Positions 30,609-33,771 of a DNA stretch of 33,771 nucleotides are shown here, piece by piece; position 1 is the stretch's first letter, and every line of letters begins with the position of its first letter. The translations under genes were made by a program, and so were the position numbers. The DNA comes from Candidatus Nomurabacteria bacterium (GTDB taxonomy: Bacteria; Patescibacteriota; Saccharimonadia; Saccharimonadales; Saccharimonadaceae), in contig JAITNW010000002.1 of the NCBI GenBank assembly GCA_031290255.1, positions 1 to 33,771 of the forward strand. The letters are read 5' to 3'. Under the pieces are notes generated by a model that saw nothing but the letters and a program-made list of their open reading frames with translations, did no database searches and had not been told where the DNA came from.

Positions 30609-31913
30609 ATGGAAAACATCGTAAATCTATGCAAACGCAGGGGATTCATTTGGCAAGGCTCAGAAATCTACGGCGGCATGTCTGGCACCTGGGATTACGG
30701 TCCCCTCGGCACAGCCCTAAAGCGCAACATCATGCAAGCTTGGTGGCAGTACTGGGTCGAAGATCGCGAAGACATGTATGGCATCGACGCTGCCATTATC
30801 ATGAACCCACGCACTTGGGTAGCCTCCGGCCACACCGCTACTTTTTCCGACCCCCTCGTAGAATGCAAGTTCTGCCACAACCGCTTTCGCGCTGATAAGC
30901 TCGGTAATTTTGGCGCCAATGTCACTACGGAAGAGCTAGTAACGGCAAAAGTAAAATGCCCAGTCTGTGGCAAAATCGATTGGAGCGAAGTCAAGCAATT
31001 CAATATGATGTTTGAAACCAAAGTCGGCGCCACTGGCAATGATGTAGCTTACCTCCGCCCAGAAACCGCACAAGGTATTTTTACCAATTACCGCAACGTC
31101 GTAGACACCATGTACCCCGACTTGCCATTTGGACTATGCCAACAGGGCAAAGCTTTCCGCAACGAAATCAGTCCACGCGATTTCGTCTTCCGCAGTCGCG
31201 AATTTGAACAAATGGAAATTGAATATTTCATTAACCCCAAAACTTGGGAAGCAGATTTCGAAAAGCTCTTAAACGACTGTCACGAATTTCTTGAGCAAAT
31301 CATCGGGCTGCCAAAAGATCTTATTCACGAGTTAGACGTCACCGAAGAAGATCGCGCTCATTACTCCCGCCGCACTATTGATATCGAATTCGACTACCCC
31401 ATCGGCCGCGAAGAACTCATGGGTATAGCCTACCGCACAGATTTCGACCTCAGCAATATTCAGCGCGAATCCGGCAAAAATATGGAATACACCATTAAAG
31501 GTACTACCGAAAAATTCATCCCCCACGTCATCGAGCCGTCCTTCGGCGTCGAGCGCCTCCTCATGGCCGTCCTCACTAGCGCCTACACCGAAGACGAAAT
31601 CGCCGGCGAAAAACGCACCCTCCTCAAACTCCCAGAGCATCTTGCACCATTCCGCTCCTGCGTCTCCCCCCTCCTAAAAAATAAACCAGAATTAGTCGCC
31701 AAAGCCCAAGAAGTCTACCAAACCCTCCGCCAAAAATACCACAACGTCACCTGGGACGACTCTGGCAACATTGGCAAACGCTACCGCAAGCAAGACGAAA
31801 TCGGCACTCCCAAATGCATCGTCATCGACTTCGACACCATAGAAGACAACACAGTAACAATCCGCGACCGCGACACCACCAAACAAATCCGCACCCCCAT
31901 CTCCGACCTCTAG
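30609..31913 (+). CDS. glyS: Glycyl-tRNA synthetase, single-chain (eukaryote/archaea-like) type
   Basis: Charges tRNA-Gly. The class II core shows GSEIYGGMSGTWDYGPLG near the N-terminus, motif 2 FRNEISPRDFVFRSREFEQME (quoted in part: FRNEISPRDF) and motif 3 GVERLLMAVL. An inserted zinc ribbon with CKFC and CPVC is intact. The C-terminal anticodon-binding domain ends in RDRDTTKQIR. The ORF track starts at 30435, but 30435-30608 spans the end of recO, the A repeat and the promoter; the ATG at 30609, seven bases after the -10, gives a normal N-terminus (MENIVNLCKRRGF) and 434 residues. This is the homodimeric type, not the GlyQ/GlyS tetramer type. Confidence 0.96.
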   Translation: MENIVNLCKRRGFIWQGSEIYGGMSGTWDYGPLGTALKRNIMQAWWQYWVEDREDMYGIDAAIIMNPRTWVASGHTATFSDPLVECKFCHNRFRADKLGNFGANVTTEELVTAKVKCPVCGKIDWSEVKQFNMMFETKVGATGNDVAYLRPETAQGIFTNYRNVVDTMYPDLPFGLCQQGKAFRNEISPRDFVFRSREFEQMEIEYFINPKTWEADFEKLLNDCHEFLEQIIGLPKDLIHELDVTEEDRAHYSRRTIDIEFDYPIGREELMGIAYRTDFDLSNIQRESGKNMEYTIKGTTEKFIPHVIEPSFGVERLLMAVLTSAYTEDEIAGEKRTLLKLPEHLAPFRSCVSPLLKNKPELVAKAQEVYQTLRQKYHNVTWDDSGNIGKRYRKQDEIGTPKCIVIDFDTIEDNTVTIRDRDTTKQIRTPISDL

Positions 31914-31944
31914 GATAAGCATACCAAGAGTTCGCATAACTTAT

Positions 31945-32060
31945 GGGGAAAATCTAAATTGCTCCTTTCGAGATCATTGCGAACCAGTGAAATCACCCTG
32001 AGGGGCTGATTTCCTGCGCGAGCATTCCTGATCTCGAAAGGAGCAACTTAGATTCTCCCG
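31945..32060 (+). repeat. Family C structured repeat, copy 3, between convergent genes
   Basis: The arms (31945-31976 and 32029-32060) pair over about 28 bases with very few mismatches and have a sequence found nowhere else in the window. The core is nearly identical to copy 1. The two inner-stem differences (GAAAGCA/TGCTTTC becomes GAAATCA/TGATTTC) compensate each other. It lies between the ends of glyS and the RelA/SpoT gene, where it could terminate both. Confidence 0.85.
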
Positions 32061-32069
32061 CCAAAAAGC

Positions 32070-33494
32070 TCAAGAACCTTTCTTCAACTGACTAAAAATC
32101 TTACTCCTCGCATGCCGACTAAATGCCTTAGTCAACCACCCAGGATTAGGCTTAGTATTCTTAGCCGTCAAAATCTCCACAATATCCCCCTGCATAAGTC
32201 GAGTGTTCAGATTCACCAACTTCCCATTCACCTTAGCGCCCGTACATTTAGCCCCAACCTCACTATGTAGCCGATAAGCAAAATCGAGCGGCATCGACCC
32301 CTTAGGCAAATCAATAATGTCTCCCTTAGGCGTATACACAAAAATCTTATCCGCAAACATATTCAACTTCAACTTCCGAGTGTCCACCTTTTCTCCACCC
32401 GACAACTTCGCCGTCGCCTCCTGTAATTCCTTAATCCACAGCAGATTCATCGGCAGCTTATCCACCTGCCCCCGAGCATAAGCCGAAGTCAGTTTTTGTT
32501 CATTATAATAGAACGAAGCCGCCAGCCCTCGCTCCGCATAGTCGTGCATTTCCTTGGTCCTAATCTGAAATTCCACCACCTGCTTGTCCGGCGTAATCAC
32601 CGTAGTATGTAGCGATTGATACCCATTCTGTTTCGGCGTCGCAATATAATCCTTAAACCGCCCATCCATCGGGCTAAACAACGCATGGATAATCCCAAGT
32701 ACCAGATAGCAAGTCGTCACATCCTCCACAATATACCTCAGTGCAATCAAATCATAAATCCGATCCACATCCTGATTATATTTCGCCAACTTCTTATGTA
32801 ACGAATAAATCGACTTTACGCGTCCATCATTAGTGTATTTTAACCCCTCCTTTTTTAATGCAGCACCGACTCCCTCCTGCGCATTTTTGAGTTTCTTATC
32901 CGCCTGCTCCAAGCGCTTCGCCGTCAAATCCTTCAAAAACTCATATCGTTTCAGATCCAAATACTTAAAGCTCGTCTCCTCAATCTCCACCCGCACCCGC
33001 CCCATCTGTAATCGATCCGCCAAAGGCCCAAACACTTCCAACGACTCCCGCGCAATTTTCTGCTGCTTCGCCGGCGGCAGAGCAGAGAGCGTTCTCAGAT
33101 TATGCAACCTATCCGCAAGCTTAATAATCAACACCCGAATATCTTGTCCCGTAGCAATCAAAAGCTTCAACAAATTATCACTAGTCGCCGGCAAATACTC
33201 TCCGAGATCCCGCATATTCTGCCGCGCTTTCCCGAGTTTCGTCACCCCATTCACCAAAAACGCCACATCCTTCCCAAACTCACCCTCAATCTCCTCCAGC
33301 GTATACCCCGTGTCCTCCACTACATCATGTAGTAGCCCCGCAATCTGCGTATCCTCATCCATATTCCACTCTTCAAGAATCTTCTGCGTAGCCAACGGAT
33401 GGACAATATAAGGCTCGCCCGTCTTCCTGAGCTGCCCCTCGTGCGCCCTAGTCGCGAATCTCACCGCCGCCCTAATTCTCTCCGTCTTTGCCAT
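32070..33494 (-). CDS. RelA/SpoT homologue (ppGpp synthetase/hydrolase) without C-terminal ACT region
   Basis: Makes and breaks the alarmone ppGpp. The HD hydrolase domain has HEGQLRKTGEPYIVHP and the HDxxED motif LLHDVVEDT (His56, Asp57, Glu60, Asp61), so hydrolysis is probably active. The synthetase domain has RIYDLIALRYIV near 245 and NGYQSLHTTV near 290. A TGS domain ends the protein (about 390-455). At 474 residues it lacks the helical, zinc-finger and ACT domains of full-length (about 740) proteins, which normally sense the ribosome. A -10 box ends seven bases before the ATG, predicting a leaderless mRNA. The composite A+B repeat lies upstream, as it does upstream of rnc. Confidence 0.95.
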   Translation of the reverse strand: MAKTERIRAAVRFATRAHEGQLRKTGEPYIVHPLATQKILEEWNMDEDTQIAGLLHDVVEDTGYTLEEIEGEFGKDVAFLVNGVTKLGKARQNMRDLGEYLPATSDNLLKLLIATGQDIRVLIIKLADRLHNLRTLSALPPAKQQKIARESLEVFGPLADRLQMGRVRVEIEETSFKYLDLKRYEFLKDLTAKRLEQADKKLKNAQEGVGAALKKEGLKYTNDGRVKSIYSLHKKLAKYNQDVDRIYDLIALRYIVEDVTTCYLVLGIIHALFSPMDGRFKDYIATPKQNGYQSLHTTVITPDKQVVEFQIRTKEMHDYAERGLAASFYYNEQKLTSAYARGQVDKLPMNLLWIKELQEATAKLSGGEKVDTRKLKLNMFADKIFVYTPKGDIIDLPKGSMPLDFAYRLHSEVGAKCTGAKVNGKLVNLNTRLMQGDIVEILTAKNTKPNPGWLTKAFSRHARSKIFSQLKKGS

Positions 33495-33501
33495 ATCAAA
33501 T

Positions 33502-33510
33502 ATTATAGCA
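33502..33510 (-). promoter_or_regulatory. Extended -10 promoter of the RelA/SpoT gene
   Basis: TGCTATAAT on the minus strand ends seven bases before the ATG at 33494. Confidence 0.7.
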
Positions 33511-33529
33511 TTTATGCGTTAAAGTTTTT

Positions 33530-33550
33530 CGGCGCGGGTCCTGTCGAGGT
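33530..33550 (-). repeat. Extra fragment of the family A end
   Basis: CGGCGCGGGTCCTGTCGAGGT occurs here and again at 33562-33582, where it is the outer end of the full A repeat. The 11-base stretch between them (TTTAAGTCTAT) is unique. It is probably a partial duplication or the remains of a second insertion. Confidence 0.7.
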
Positions 33551-33565
33551 TTTAAGTCTATCGGC

Positions 33566-33647
33566 GCGGGTCCTGTCGAGGTCATCTCCCCACAAAAAAA
33601 TTTAAGAAATTCTTTTTGCGGGGATGCCCCTAGACCTCACCACCCGC
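33566..33647 (-). repeat. Family A hairpin repeat upstream of the RelA/SpoT gene
   Basis: Nearly identical over 82 bases to the copy at 14196 (CTTCTCCCC there, CATCTCCCC here). It forms the left half of the second composite A+B element. Confidence 0.9.
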
Positions 33648-33709
33648 AGATAAGCTATTCTTTAAGCAACATAATGTGCAGCATCTATCAAATAACATAT
33701 AGCGTCAGA

Positions 33710-33771
33710 GCGGGTGGCAGGACATAGGAGCCCTCAAAGTTTCAAATAATTGTTCCATCATACCCGCGGTA
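33710..33771 (+). repeat. Family B repeat, second copy, cut by the window end
   Basis: The first 62 bases match the copy at 14341 with a single change (CAAAGTCTC becomes CAAAGTTTC). It includes the T-box-like motif on the minus strand. The remainder is outside the window. The 33495-33771 stretch holds no gene. Confidence 0.85.

Noticed and set aside
1-33771. CRISPR array, tRNA, rRNA or transposase genes
   Set aside because: No regularly spaced direct repeats, no tRNA T-arm with matching acceptor stem, no rRNA-like stretch and no transposase motif were found by eye. A short tRNA could still be missed without a scan.
1-33771. UGA recoded to glycine as in some CPR lineages
   Set aside because: UGA serves as an ordinary stop in rseP and mutM at coupled gene ends, and all conserved proteins read through without internal UGA.
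1-33771. Family A or C as integron attC sites
   Set aside because: The inverse-core and core motifs (RYYYAAC/GTTRRRY) are not at the stem ends, there is no integrase, and the repeats flank core genes rather than cassettes.

Overview
The window looks like the chromosome of a Candidate Phyla Radiation (Patescibacteria) bacterium, most probably Saccharibacteria (TM7). This is inferred from several things seen together: tightly packed housekeeping genes; shortened or simplified versions of conserved proteins (DNA polymerase III delta, RelA/SpoT without its C-terminal regulatory part, RecO without zinc cysteines); an LPXTG-type surface protein implying a Gram-positive-like envelope; and UGA used as a normal stop, which argues against the UGA=Gly lineages (Gracilibacteria, Absconditabacteria). 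No tRNA, rRNA, CRISPR array or transposase was seen.

Layout. 1-520: start of a minus-strand gene, a long hairpin repeat (family C) and a small plus-strand gene. 510-12000, minus strand: trigger factor, FAD-linked oxidase, SufS-type cysteine desulfurase, rpoC and rpoB. 12.1-14.2 kb, minus strand: rnc, rpsP and khpA, with a second C repeat after rpsP and a strong plus-strand promoter facing the 3' end of rnc. 14.2-14.5 kb: a composite repeat (families A and B). 14.56-19.36 kb, plus strand: an accessory block with a 74-aa acidic protein, a 605-aa single-pass membrane protein with a Glu/Thr/Gly repeat tract, an LPQTG-anchored surface protein and an ATP-grasp ligase. 19.36-24.0 kb, plus strand: rplU-uppS, rseP-CPBP protease, mutM-holA. 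24.0-25.4 kb, minus strand: a Trm11-like methyltransferase and rpmA. 25.5-30.45 kb, plus strand: flippase-like membrane protein-xseA-xseB, an unknown membrane protein, then histidine kinase-response regulator-recO. 30.6-31.9 kb: glyS. 32.07-33.49 kb, minus strand: a RelA/SpoT homologue, followed to the window end by a second copy of the composite A+B repeat.

Three signals go beyond routine annotation. (1) Many genes carry a -10 box ending only 6-8 bases before the start codon, so their mRNAs are predicted to be leaderless; ribosomal-protein and surface genes instead have leaders, mostly with Shine-Dalgarno sites. This corrects several ORF-track starts. (2) There are three families of structured intergenic repeats: A (5 copies, with compensatory base changes), B (2 copies, carrying a T-box-like motif on the minus strand) and C (3 copies, with a conserved core inside long stems unique to each locus). 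(3) The RNA polymerase beta' subunit lacks the cysteines of both usual zinc sites, although GlyRS and MutM here keep zinc-finger cysteines.

Functionally the window is mostly core information processing (transcription, translation, RNA processing, DNA repair), with envelope functions (UppS, RseP, CPBP protease, flippase-like protein, sortase substrate) and a stringent-response enzyme.
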